NCBI RefSeq assembly: GCF_900103665.1
Contig: NZ_FNGY01000003.1
Location: forward strand, 186,001-250,000
DNA: 64,000 bases
Origin: Pedobacter steynii
Lineage (GTDB): Bacteria; Bacteroidota; Bacteroidia; Sphingobacteriales; Sphingobacteriaceae
Reading direction: 5' to 3'
Made by a program: the position numbers and the translations under genes. Positions 1 through 8,744 of the stretch are shown here, in pieces. How positions within the stretch are numbered: the first letter of the stretch is position 1; the number at the start of each line of letters is the position of its first letter. Below the pieces are notes generated by a model, which was given only the letters and a program-made list of their open reading frames with translations, did not search any database and had not been told where the DNA came from.

Positions 1-576
1 AGCCTTAGTCCCCGCCGGAGTCGCTGCGCCCAGATCTTTAATGTCCATCCCCGGATAATCCAAAGCAAAACAATTGCGGCCCAATCCATAAAAAGGAGCC
101 TTATCTGCCTCAATGTCTTTAACACACATAATAATCAAGGTATGGTCGCTTGTTTTTTCTGTCGGATGCGCAGCAAAATATTCATCTACTTCTTTCAGTA
201 CTGCTCCTGCCCCACCATCGTAAGGATAATTCGATTGATCCAGCTTTCCTTTGATCTCTACGATCTTGATTCTCTTTTTGGCTACATCTTTCAGCAATCC
301 AAAGCTTTTATCTCCAAATCCCCAGTGTTTCATCCATTTCCCATAGAAATCCTGCCCCTGAAGCATCATTTCACTAATTCTGCGGTGGTAATCAGCATTG
401 GGCGTTTTATCAGACGCAACGAAATAAACCACGTTCAGGTTGTAAGCATAGTCAGATTTGTAATGGTATCCCGTATCTATTGGAACTTCGTCAACAGGTA
501 CTCCGGGAACATCGCTTTTTTTACAGGCGAACAGAAAGGCAACTGCGAACAGCAGGAGACAGGCATTTTTTTTCAT
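1..576 (-). CDS. Lipoprotein of unknown function, C-terminus cut by the window edge
   Basis: An open frame reads from an ATG at 576 to base 1 without a stop, giving 192 residues and continuing outside the window. The N-terminus is a lipoprotein signal: two lysines, a hydrophobic stretch, then the lipobox LFAC at about residues 15-18 followed by KKSD, so the protein is probably anchored to a membrane by a lipidated Cys. The remainder is soluble, with stretches such as YFVASDKTP, GQDFYGKWM and DHTLIIMC. I do not recognise the family; the style resembles secreted hydrolases or peptidases of Bacteroidota, but no catalytic motif is visible in the part present. It lies 128 bp downstream of the SDR gene on the same strand, so it may be the last visible gene of the catabolic cluster. 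Confidence 0.75.
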   Translation of the reverse strand, partial: MKKNACLLLFAVAFLFACKKSDVPGVPVDEVPIDTGYHYKSDYAYNLNVVYFVASDKTPNADYHRRISEMMLQGQDFYGKWMKHWGFGDKSFGLLKDVAKKRIKIVEIKGKLDQSNYPYDGGAGAVLKEVDEYFAAHPTEKTSDHTLIIMCVKDIEADKAPFYGLGRNCFALDYPGMDIKDLGAATPAGTKA

Positions 577-704
577 GTAAGGTTTGTTTAGGTTGATGAT
601 TAGGTTATGTTCTTCTGGTTAATAAGAACAAACGAATATAAACCTCCTTGATAATGATCACTTTACATGGAGTATCCAATGCTGACACCATATTGCCATC
701 AGGA

Positions 705-1490
705 CTAGTTGTCCTGCATCAGCGCGCTTCTTCCCCCATCAATGAGGTAGGTTGTTCCGGAAGCAAATGCCGCGTAATCGCTTGCCAGAAAAGCACACCA
801 TCCACCTATTTCTTCTGCTGTTCCCAGTTTTTTTACCGGATGAAGGTCAATCGTTCTTTGTCGCTCCTGCTCAGGCTCGGCAAAGGAATTGAACCAGTGC
901 TGATTGCCTGGTGTATCTATAAATCCGGGTGCAATTCCCACACAACGAATTGCTGGTCCCCATTCAATGGCAAGACTTCTCACCAATCCGGTTAATGCAG
1001 TCTTGGCAAGGTTATAAGGAAAACATCCGGGGATGGTATGTTCCGCATGATTAGAGGTCATCATCAGGATGACGCCAGAACGCTGTTCGAGGTGAGGACG
1101 GCACAATTTCGCAAGTCGCCAGTGGGAAGTCAGGTTCAGGTTCATATTCTCCTGCCATTCCTGTTCATCACACTCGGCCGCACCCTGAAAAAAGTTCCTC
1201 CCGGCATTAGAAACCAGGATGTCTATTCCCCCGTTTTTTACCGCAACCGCTACAAGAGCTTCAAGCGCTTCGGGTTTAGTGATATCCGTCTGTAGATACT
1301 GACCAGCAGCACGTTCCGCTTTAACTGCATCGAGGAATAAGTTCGCTCCTGCGCTATCCGCAGCATCTAATGCACATCCAATAACGGTACAGCCGGCTCT
1401 GGCCAGCATTTTTGCCACGCCCAAACCGATTCCCGAACTCACTCCGGTAACGACTGCAACCTTTCCCTTTAAATCAATTTGCAAAGCCAT
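705..1490 (-). CDS. SDR-family NAD(P)-dependent oxidoreductase
   Basis: A 261-residue classical short-chain dehydrogenase/reductase of normal length. Visible motifs are the cofactor loop TGVSSGIG near residues 15-22, the NAG motif (SNAGRN) near residue 93, a catalytic Ser in MMTSNH, and the YNLAK active-site Tyr/Lys near residue 160. The C-terminus has the usual LIDGG. It is probably cytoplasmic and oxidises or reduces a sugar or sugar acid. It sits 33 bp downstream of the DgoD-like dehydratase in a run of same-strand genes, so a role as an aldose or sugar-acid dehydrogenase in the same pathway is inferred. The family alone does not fix the substrate. Confidence 0.9.
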   Translation of the reverse strand: MALQIDLKGKVAVVTGVSSGIGLGVAKMLARAGCTVIGCALDAADSAGANLFLDAVKAERAAGQYLQTDITKPEALEALVAVAVKNGGIDILVSNAGRNFFQGAAECDEQEWQENMNLNLTSHWRLAKLCRPHLEQRSGVILMMTSNHAEHTIPGCFPYNLAKTALTGLVRSLAIEWGPAIRCVGIAPGFIDTPGNQHWFNSFAEPEQERQRTIDLHPVKKLGTAEEIGGWCAFLASDYAAFASGTTYLIDGGRSALMQDN

Positions 1491-1523
1491 GATGATTTTA
1501 TAAAGCCCTTATGATGATGTTAT

Positions 1524-2690
1524 TTAAACGTAAAAACCTGGCCTTGGAGCCAGAATTCCAGGATGTTTTTCCATTTCTTCTTCTACAAGATCTACCCCAA
1601 GTCCTGGCCTGTCAGACAAGTGCAAATGTCCATTATTAACCATATCTCCAATCGGATGTGTGATCACCTCATCCCTCCAGGGCACATCATTAAACATAAA
1701 CTCCTGTCTGAAAAAATTAGGAACGGAAGCACAAACATGCGCGCTGGCCAGGGTAGATAAAGGTCCGTTTGGATTGTGCGGCGCCAGCAAAACATTATAA
1801 GTTTCCATCATGGTCGCCATGCGCTTCATTTCTGAAGGGCCACCACAACGGGTGATGTCAGGCATCATGATGTCACAAATGTTCTTTTCCAAAACAGGCC
1901 GGATGCCATGCCGGGTATAGTGTCTTTCTCCTACACAGATAGAAACGTTAGACGGAATTCTTTCTCTCATCGCCCGCAGATTGTCGGCACTTTCTGGTCC
2001 GGCAGGTTCTTCATACCAGGTGATGTCCAGTGCAGATAAACGCTGTGCCATTTTTACCGCAACGCGATAGTTTAACATCGCATGGGTTTCAATCATAATG
2101 TCAAACTCAGGCCCTACGGCATCACGTACCGCCTTGCTGACATTGAAAGCCAAATCCTGCTGTTCTGCAGTAAGGGTAAGGTTTGAAGACAGGTCTTCCC
2201 CATATAAGTAGTTCGTATGGGCAAAAGGATCAAATTTCAGCCCCGTAAATCCTGCTTCTTTAACCTTTAAAGCCTGCGCTGCATAATCTGCTTCATTATG
2301 CCCGCCGCCGGTAAACCAGTAATTGGCATATAATAAAATATCTTTCCGAAAAGCACCGCCCAGCAGTTCATAACATGGTGTTCCCAATACTTTTCCTTTC
2401 AGGTCCAGCAGGGCCATATCTATCCCGCTAATCGCACATAGACTTGCGCCATAAGGGCCCATCCAGTTTAAATCACGATAGAGTTTGGTCCAGATGAAAT
2501 CTGTTTTCATAGGATCCAGACCAATAATTCTTTCTCCAACATGTTTGGCGGCATGGTAAACAATCGGACTCCCCGGCCAGTTTGTCGCCTCCCCAACCCC
2601 GGTATGCCCGGTATCAGTATAGATCTTTAATAAGGTCCAGTTGTATTTAACGCCTTCTACCAGCCAGACTTTTACCTCAGTGATTTTCAT
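1524..2690 (-). CDS. Enolase-superfamily acid-sugar dehydratase, D-galactonate dehydratase-like
   Basis: A 388-residue protein of the mandelate racemase / acid-sugar dehydratase group, complete in length. It shows the capping domain, then barrel residues expected for metal binding and catalysis: FTGLKFDPF after strand 2, the acidic ligands in MIETHAMLN, WYEEPAGPES and CVGERHYTRHG, and the catalytic His in LLAPHNPNGPLS. The last motif and MMPDITRCGG match the galactonate, gluconate and mannonate dehydratase subgroup rather than muconate cycloisomerases. The expected reaction is dehydration of an aldonic acid to a 2-keto-3-deoxy acid. It is flanked by the SDR and the GH2 glycosidase in one cluster. 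The exact acid (galactonate or another) is inference. Confidence 0.88.
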   Translation of the reverse strand: MKITEVKVWLVEGVKYNWTLLKIYTDTGHTGVGEATNWPGSPIVYHAAKHVGERIIGLDPMKTDFIWTKLYRDLNWMGPYGASLCAISGIDMALLDLKGKVLGTPCYELLGGAFRKDILLYANYWFTGGGHNEADYAAQALKVKEAGFTGLKFDPFAHTNYLYGEDLSSNLTLTAEQQDLAFNVSKAVRDAVGPEFDIMIETHAMLNYRVAVKMAQRLSALDITWYEEPAGPESADNLRAMRERIPSNVSICVGERHYTRHGIRPVLEKNICDIMMPDITRCGGPSEMKRMATMMETYNVLLAPHNPNGPLSTLASAHVCASVPNFFRQEFMFNDVPWRDEVITHPIGDMVNNGHLHLSDRPGLGVDLVEEEMEKHPGILAPRPGFYV

Positions 2691-2721
2691 TTGGTATATA
2701 ATTGTTTTAGATCCTTCTATT

Positions 2722-5700
2722 TTATTTAGACCCCTCTAATTTAAGCTTAATTTTTCCTTTTAACTCAGAACCCAATTTTAATGGCCTGCGTTCCTTACTA
2801 TAATAGCCAGCAAAGAAGGGATCAGAACCACCTCCATTTAATTCAGCAAGGAGGAACCTTGTTTTATTTCCGTCAATCCAGCTTCTCGCACTCTGCGTTC
2901 CATCAGAATAAACGGTCAGACCTGCTCCCTGACCATTACTCAATTTTGCATGGTAAATATTCGCTTTGGTACTTCTGAAATCCCGGCTTCCAAGGTCATT
3001 TGCATCTGCAGACCAAGGGCCTGCAGGTACTTGTAATGGCGCTTCTACATATTTCTGATGTACTGGCAAAGCCTGGATATCACCACTCGTTCTGGCAATA
3101 TCATGTTCAGGATAAACGCTCCAGTATCCTTTACTGGAATAGTTCAAATGTTGGAAATCTGATGGCAGTTCAAAAGCCAGTCCCCATTGTCTCGGATCGA
3201 TTTTCACCGTATCGGTCACCTTAAAATCGTATTCGATCTCAATCGTTCCATCTGCCAGAAATTTATAGTTAAAAGCACCTTTCAGATAATTATAACTGCC
3301 TTCTACCTTTACATTAACAGAGGCCTTATCCTGTACAGCAGTCAGCATACTCGTTTTCCAATGGCCTTCAGGTTGATACAAAATCGGTTTAATGTTTCGC
3401 TGGTAATTGTTTCCTGCAATATGAGGCGCCCCACCATCATCACCGTTCATCGGAACCACCATTATGGCAATCCCCCCAAGAATTTTATGGTCAGTCACTA
3501 CACCTGTATTTTTGTCGAAGGTATATTTTTGTGCGCCGCGGCTCAATACGATCTGATCACCGGATTTCTTAAATTTAACAGCAACATTCGATTCCACCGG
3601 AATCACCCTTCCTGCAGCCGACAAAATCATCTCTTCTTCCTGTGTAATGAATCCCCTTGGATCGGTAAAAGTAATGCGAACAACTTTCGCACTGTCGGAT
3701 ACCTGCAGTTCCAAATCCCCCAACGACCTTGCCGGAATATCCAGAGCAGCAGACTTAGAAACGCCATCAACGATATATTTGAGTTGCCCTTCTTTAAGGT
3801 TCGCAAAATTATACCTGTTCTCTATTTTCAGCAACAGGATGCCATTCTTTGGTCTTGCTTCTTTTAAATTACGGATCACAAACGGCGCGTACGATTTCCT
3901 TACGGAAATAAACTCGGGCTTCTCTCTTCTCCATCCATCAAGAACAGAACCCCATGGTCCATAACCTACAATAGTACTGTCTGGTTTATGAAAGACATCA
4001 TCAATCCCGGCCCAGATGGCACCGCCCAGGCAAGCCTGATGGGTATACATTTTATCATACATCTGGTGCAGCATTCTGCCCCAATCCGCACGGACATAAG
4101 GGTCAGTGACCTCTTCCAGTCTGTTATAGGTTTGCACATGGCAATACTCTCCAAACAACACCGGCCGGTCTGTAAATTTATCCGTTTGCTCAGGCCCACC
4201 CAAACCAGGATAATGAATGTTCCTGATATCGGCCTTACTGCCTGCATTGTTAAAGCCTCCATACGTCTGATCGTGGAAAGCGGTTGGACGCAATGGGTCG
4301 TATTTTTTAACCTCTGTATTTACTTTATCCCACAAAGGGCTCCACCTGGATTCATTGGCAATAGACCAGATGATGATCGAAGGATGGTTTCTGTTTCCTC
4401 GAATATTTTCAAAATTAGCCCTTAGAAAATGAGGCAGGAATTCAGGGTTCAGGTAATTCCATTCTTTCCAGATCGGACTGGCATGGTGTTCTACCCAGGT
4501 AATCGCGGCTTCGGCTTCCACAAACATGCCTAAAGAATCACAGGCTGCCAGAAATTCTTCTGAAGGTGGATAATGAGAAGTGCGGATATAATTACAATTG
4601 GCATTTCTGAACAACTCCGCATCTTTTCTGTTTAAGGCAGCACTGATACTTCTGCCACTAAGTGTGCTTACATCATGCCTGTTTGCACCATGAAGTTTTA
4701 TAGGATGATTATTGACGAAGAACTGGTTCCCCCGAATGTCAATCTGCCTGAAACCCAGCTGCTGTCTGTTCTCCTGCAAAACTTTTCCTTTGCTGAGCAA
4801 CTGAGTTACTAAAGTATAGAGATAAGGGTGTTCTGTATCCCATTTTTCAGGGCGGTTAACGGGAATACTGAGCATTCCCTTCAGGTCCGTATTTGCACGA
4901 AGCCCCTTCTTTTCGATGGAGTTTCCGCTGATGCTGAGCTCCTTTCCTTCCCTATCCAGTAATGTAAATTTCAGCGCGACATCTCCTGCCAGCTTCGATT
5001 CATTAAAAACCTGATAGTCGATATGGAGATTGGCGTTCTGATAGTTTTTATCAAACGTAACCTGAGGATAGATCTCGCCGATATTCAGTTCCGGCAATGC
5101 GGTTAAAGTCACCTTTCTCAGAATTCCTCCTACCGTATGCGCAGCATACTGAGATACACAACCCAACTTATCGGAAATGGTTAAGCTCGCCACCTTTACT
5201 TCTATTCTATTCTTTCCCGCTTTTACCGCAGTACTGGCATCCATTTCAAAAATCACAAAGCCCCCTTCATGTTTGCCAATCAGCTTTCCATTCAACAAGA
5301 CTTCACAATGTGAACTTACCCCGTCAAAACGTAATTTTATCTTTTTACCTTTCCAGTCGTCCGGAAGCTCAAAAGACGTGGTATAAGCCGCCTGTGCTGC
5401 AGAATCTACCTGATAGCCCTGCATCTCCCACTCTCCGGGAACCTGAATTTTTCCTTGCTGTGTTTTATATTTAAAATCCCAGGTTCCGTTTAAAGACAAA
5501 ACAGGAGATTTAACTTTTTCTACGCGTGCAGGGACCGGCGACAACCGTTCTGGCTTAAAAGATATCGCCTTGATCTTTTCTGCCAATACATCCTTATACA
5601 CCAATGGCTTTGACCCGGTAGATAAGATCTCCAAGCGGCTAACAGGAACATTTGCACCGGAAAGCGCAATTAAATCGAACGTAAACGTTCCATCCTGATA

Positions 5701-6099
5701 AGCAGCAGCCGGAATAGTATAGGTTGCCGTGATTGCTTTCCCATAAGGCAATGCCAGTGAACCGTTCAGGACCTCATTGTCTGCCAGAACTTTGACTTTC
5801 CGGTCTTTAGAATCGGAGAGGTAAGTAACCCTTAGCTGATACTTACTTTTCAGGTCAGAAACCGTAAATGGCATGGAGATCCTTCCTGCAAAAAATATGG
5901 CTCTTTCTTTTCCCCTGATGGGTAAAACATCCGCAGGAATTTCCTGCGGAGTATAGGTGTAAGCCTGGCCTATCTTGCTCAACAGGCAGTCCCCGCAATC
6001 TGCAGCGCTATAATTTTGAACTGTTTTATATTCCTGACCATAAGCGGCTCCCATCATGAACAGCAGCACAACTGGAAGGCAGCGTAATTGTTTTAACAT
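2722..6099 (-). CDS. Secreted GH2 beta-galactosidase-like glycoside hydrolase
   Basis: A 1125-residue glycoside hydrolase of family 2. Residues 1-21 form a signal peptide ending AAYGQ, so it is exported. An N-terminal carbohydrate-binding-like region of about 200 residues is followed by the GH2 sugar-binding domain (WEMQGY, FDGVSSHCEVLLNG), an Ig-like domain, and the TIM barrel. The barrel carries the acid/base Glu583 in WSIANESRW and the nucleophile Glu651 in LFGEYCH. The region from about 790 onwards is a beta-galactosidase small-chain-like C-terminal part. It would release a terminal beta-linked sugar from a glycan, feeding the dehydrogenase, dehydratase and aldolase encoded beside it. Beta-galactosidase is the likeliest activity, but GH2 also holds glucuronidases and mannosidases. 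Confidence 0.88.
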   Translation of the reverse strand: MLKQLRCLPVVLLFMMGAAYGQEYKTVQNYSAADCGDCLLSKIGQAYTYTPQEIPADVLPIRGKERAIFFAGRISMPFTVSDLKSKYQLRVTYLSDSKDRKVKVLADNEVLNGSLALPYGKAITATYTIPAAAYQDGTFTFDLIALSGANVPVSRLEILSTGSKPLVYKDVLAEKIKAISFKPERLSPVPARVEKVKSPVLSLNGTWDFKYKTQQGKIQVPGEWEMQGYQVDSAAQAAYTTSFELPDDWKGKKIKLRFDGVSSHCEVLLNGKLIGKHEGGFVIFEMDASTAVKAGKNRIEVKVASLTISDKLGCVSQYAAHTVGGILRKVTLTALPELNIGEIYPQVTFDKNYQNANLHIDYQVFNESKLAGDVALKFTLLDREGKELSISGNSIEKKGLRANTDLKGMLSIPVNRPEKWDTEHPYLYTLVTQLLSKGKVLQENRQQLGFRQIDIRGNQFFVNNHPIKLHGANRHDVSTLSGRSISAALNRKDAELFRNANCNYIRTSHYPPSEEFLAACDSLGMFVEAEAAITWVEHHASPIWKEWNYLNPEFLPHFLRANFENIRGNRNHPSIIIWSIANESRWSPLWDKVNTEVKKYDPLRPTAFHDQTYGGFNNAGSKADIRNIHYPGLGGPEQTDKFTDRPVLFGEYCHVQTYNRLEEVTDPYVRADWGRMLHQMYDKMYTHQACLGGAIWAGIDDVFHKPDSTIVGYGPWGSVLDGWRREKPEFISVRKSYAPFVIRNLKEARPKNGILLLKIENRYNFANLKEGQLKYIVDGVSKSAALDIPARSLGDLELQVSDSAKVVRITFTDPRGFITQEEEMILSAAGRVIPVESNVAVKFKKSGDQIVLSRGAQKYTFDKNTGVVTDHKILGGIAIMVVPMNGDDGGAPHIAGNNYQRNIKPILYQPEGHWKTSMLTAVQDKASVNVKVEGSYNYLKGAFNYKFLADGTIEIEYDFKVTDTVKIDPRQWGLAFELPSDFQHLNYSSKGYWSVYPEHDIARTSGDIQALPVHQKYVEAPLQVPAGPWSADANDLGSRDFRSTKANIYHAKLSNGQGAGLTVYSDGTQSARSWIDGNKTRFLLAELNGGGSDPFFAGYYSKERRPLKLGSELKGKIKLKLEGSK

Positions 6100-6152
6100 T
6101 ATATTTTAAAGTTAGATTTTTTTCCTCTTTTTCCGTTATTCGCACAGGCGAA

Positions 6153-6851
6153 TTACATAATCCCATAAGTCTCAAATGCCGTTTTCGCCGACATCCCTTC
6201 TTTGATTTTTTGAAAGACAACTTTCTCTCCCCTTGCTTTTTCAAAAGCAAGCCTGAAAATCTCTGCTGAAGCATCTTTCGGAACAATACATACCCCATCC
6301 CGGTCGCCAATCACATAATCGCCATTCCGGATCAACACCCCATTCATTTCTATCGATGTTCTGAAGTCGATCACTTTCCCTCTTGGTGCCTGATCTTTCG
6401 CATAACTGCCATAAGAAAAAACGGGGAAATTCAGTGCCAGAATCCCGTTTGTATCGCGGGAATAACCATTCACAACCGCACCCGACGCACCCAGTTTAAT
6501 CGCCCTCATGCTCATCAACTCTCCCCATAGCGCATAGGAAGGAGCCGATCCGGTACAGATGTATACTTCATTTTTCTTCAGGTCATCCAAAGCCTCGAGC
6601 ATCAAACCAAATGGCTTTTGCAAAATGGGATTGTTCCCCCGATCTGCGGACTCCGTAACATCAGCCTCCAGTACCGGCATCGCCTTGCCTACAATGACCA
6701 TGTCATTTCGCAATGGCTGAACCTGAGGTGGCAAAAACTGGTTCAGAAAGCCTAATTTGTCCATAATGTCACCGATTACTGCAGTAAAAAGTTCTGCTTT
6801 TATTGAGGCAATCAGCTCGTCTTCGCTGGTGGGATTGTGCAATGAGATCAT
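6153..6851 (-). CDS. RraA-like protein, probable class II pyruvate aldolase or decarboxylase
   Basis: A 232-residue member of the RraA / 4-hydroxy-4-methyl-2-oxoglutarate aldolase family. It shows GDIMDKLG near the start, SMRAIKLGASGAVVNGYSRD in the middle with the Arg-Asp pair that binds substrate and metal in aldolase members, and the C-terminal GDRDGVCIVP motif. Enzymes of this fold cleave or decarboxylate pyruvate-derived keto acids; the RNase E inhibitor role of RraA is restricted to other lineages. It is the first gene of the catabolic cluster and starts 123 bp from the divergent AraC gene. In this setting cleavage of a 2-keto-3-deoxy sugar acid is the likely job, by inference. Confidence 0.82.
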   Translation of the reverse strand: MISLHNPTSEDELIASIKAELFTAVIGDIMDKLGFLNQFLPPQVQPLRNDMVIVGKAMPVLEADVTESADRGNNPILQKPFGLMLEALDDLKKNEVYICTGSAPSYALWGELMSMRAIKLGASGAVVNGYSRDTNGILALNFPVFSYGSYAKDQAPRGKVIDFRTSIEMNGVLIRNGDYVIGDRDGVCIVPKDASAEIFRLAFEKARGEKVVFQKIKEGMSAKTAFETYGIM

Positions 6852-6915
6852 CGGCTATGTTTTTTAAGCAAGTTAACTGCTCTTTTCCCGGTTAACTCAC
6901 CATCAATTGCCCAAG

Positions 6916-6935
6916 ATTGACACTATATTGTCAAT
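6916..6935. promoter_or_regulatory. Palindrome in the divergent AraC / catabolic operon promoter region
   Basis: Perfect 7-bp arms, ATTGACA and TGTCAAT, are separated by 6 bp. The element lies midway in the 122-bp gap between the divergently read RraA-like and AraC genes. Position and symmetry suggest an operator for a dimeric regulator, most simply the neighbouring AraC protein. This is inference; no binding data exist. Confidence 0.5.
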
Positions 6936-6973
6936 TATTTTGATTTATCAGAATAAAAAAGCAAATTAACCTT

Positions 6974-7840
6974 ATGCAACCACTTCTATTCGAAACTAAA
7001 ACCGTCTTACAGGAAAGCATCTTTGTAAAGGAGGTGAACGTAAAATGTCTGACCAATCCCTTACATTTTCACAACGAATATGAAATGGTATGGATGACTA
7101 AAAGTAATGGGCGAAGAATTGTGGGCGATAGTATCGCGAACTTTTCCGAGGGGGACCTGATCATTATGGGACCGAACCTGCCTCATGTCATGTACAACGA
7201 CAAAGAATATTACGAGTCAGATAGCGACCGGGAGGTGAAAGCAATCGTGACTTACTTCCGTCTGGATTGGCTGAATGATAATTTCCTGGGCGCAAATGAA
7301 GTTGGCAAATTCAATGACCTCTTAAAAGACATCCAAAGAGGGATTCATATTTATGGAAAATCAAAAACCCAGGTAGTCACGATTTTAAATCAATTGCTCA
7401 TCAGCACAGGATTGAAAAGAATTATCCATTTGCTGAGCATTCTGGATTTATTATCTGGCACAAAAGAATATAAATGCCTTTCTAGTACTGGTTATACCAA
7501 TCCTCATAACCAGAAAGATGTTCAGCGCATTGATAAGATTTATAATTATGTGATGAACAATTTCACGCAGAACATCAGTCTGGAACAAACCGCTGCAATG
7601 GCCAATATGACCACGGCTTCATTTTGTAAATACTTTAAAGGGAGAACGCAAAAGACCTTTACCCATTTCGTAAATGAAGTCAGGATTGGGTATGCCTGTA
7701 AGCTGTTGTACAACGATCACCTGACGATTTCGCAAATCTGCTTTCAAAGTGGTTTCAATAACCTGACCAATTTCAACCGGAACTTCAAACGTTTCATCAA
7801 GATCAGTCCTTCAGATTTTAAGAGAAATTTAAAACTCTAG
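6974..7840 (+). CDS. AraC-family transcriptional regulator
   Basis: A 288-residue regulator of the usual AraC layout. Residues 1-130 form a cupin-like sensor domain (LHFHNEYEMVWM, GDLIIMGPNLPHVMY). The C-terminal ~100 residues hold the two helix-turn-helix motifs, with ISLEQTAAMANMTTASFCKYFK and the signature ending TISQICFQSGFNNLTNFNRNFKR. The second motif is well kept, so DNA binding is expected. It is divergent from the RraA-GH2-dehydratase-SDR cluster and presumably activates that cluster in response to a sugar or sugar acid bound by the cupin domain. The ATG chosen follows the palindrome at 6916-6935 and gives a full-length sensor domain. Confidence 0.92.
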   Translation: MQPLLFETKTVLQESIFVKEVNVKCLTNPLHFHNEYEMVWMTKSNGRRIVGDSIANFSEGDLIIMGPNLPHVMYNDKEYYESDSDREVKAIVTYFRLDWLNDNFLGANEVGKFNDLLKDIQRGIHIYGKSKTQVVTILNQLLISTGLKRIIHLLSILDLLSGTKEYKCLSSTGYTNPHNQKDVQRIDKIYNYVMNNFTQNISLEQTAAMANMTTASFCKYFKGRTQKTFTHFVNEVRIGYACKLLYNDHLTISQICFQSGFNNLTNFNRNFKRFIKISPSDFKRNLKL

Positions 7841-7897
7841 TCTTATTCATTTCTATCTACTGTTACCGATGGTATTCATGAGCCCAAAGGTTCTGCC

Positions 7898-7938
7898 TCA
7901 TTTCGTTAGGTGATCTGTAAGATCCTAATGGTTTCAAT
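7898..7938. repeat. Dispersed ~40-bp repeat, copy 1
   Basis: This stretch matches 56359-56398 at about nine positions in ten. Its core, GATCTGTAAGATC, is an inverted repeat. It lies between the end of the AraC gene and the start of the three-gene operon at 8024, in noncoding DNA. The spacing of 48 kb between copies and the palindromic core suggest a REP-like interspersed element or a shared regulatory site. Confidence 0.6.
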
Positions 7939-8023
7939 TAATTTTCCGAAAATAGAGCTGCTTAAATAAATCGGTACATTATATTCGTTTTTTGTTATTT
8001 TTAACGACAGATAACAACCAGCT

Positions 8024-8734
8024 ATGAGCGAAGAACCAGAAAGCAATTCTTTTGGAATTTTAAGAAGTTTAAAGAAACTAATCTTTGAAGACAGCCCGGA
8101 ACCGGAGGCTTCCGGTTCAACTGAGGCCCCAACACCTCCGGTTACGCCAAATAAAACAGCTGAAACTGTAACGAAGAACCCGCAAACAAATCTAACACAA
8201 AACACGTCTGATTTACCGGCAACGGATGTAAAACAGATGAAACTGAAAGTATTGGAAATTCTGGAAAAAATTAACCAGCCGGGAATTGACTTTTTTGAAG
8301 TATGGAATGCCGCAGCAGAAATGGGCAGCGTAAATGCAGGAACCTTAAAAGCCGCATTTACCTCTTTAAAATACGTGGATAAAACCCTGGACAAAGAAAA
8401 ACTCAGCAGAACCGGACAAAACTATGCCACTGAACTAAAGAAAGTAATCGACAAAGAGACCGCCGCGAAACAGGCAGAAAAACAAAGTATTGAGCAAAGT
8501 CAGGTAAAAGAAAAAGCAAACCTTACCGCAGAAGTTCAGCAGATCGAACAAAGCATACTTGAACTTCGTGAAAAGCTCAGCACAAAACAAAAAGACCTGA
8601 ATGAGATCAACAGCAAATATGAACCCCAACTCCTGGATATCGATAGCAAAATTGCGATTGGCAATACCGCCGTCACCGAAGTCGTAGCCGATATTCAAAA
8701 CGCCCTTAACATAATAGAAACCAATATAAACTAA
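8024..8734 (+). CDS. Cytoplasmic coiled-coil protein, first gene of a three-gene operon
   Basis: A 236-residue protein without signal peptide or membrane segment; I do not recognise a named family. Residues 25-70 are rich in Pro, Thr, Ser and Asn and look disordered. Residues about 71-130 form a small helical domain (MKLKVLEILEKINQPGIDFF). Residues 140-236 are heptad-rich and Gln/Glu/Lys-rich, a long coiled coil. The next gene starts 10 bp after the stop, so the two are almost certainly cotranscribed and probably interact through their coiled coils. PspA-like behaviour is possible, but the PspA sequence signature is not clear. Confidence 0.8.
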   Translation: MSEEPESNSFGILRSLKKLIFEDSPEPEASGSTEAPTPPVTPNKTAETVTKNPQTNLTQNTSDLPATDVKQMKLKVLEILEKINQPGIDFFEVWNAAAEMGSVNAGTLKAAFTSLKYVDKTLDKEKLSRTGQNYATELKKVIDKETAAKQAEKQSIEQSQVKEKANLTAEVQQIEQSILELREKLSTKQKDLNEINSKYEPQLLDIDSKIAIGNTAVTEVVADIQNALNIIETNIN

Positions 8735-8744
8735 AAACTCTCCT

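Noticed and set aside
142..591. Plus-strand open frames over 142-591 and similar antisense frames along the polysaccharide locus.
   Set aside because: They lie opposite clear protein-coding genes on the minus strand and match no family pattern.
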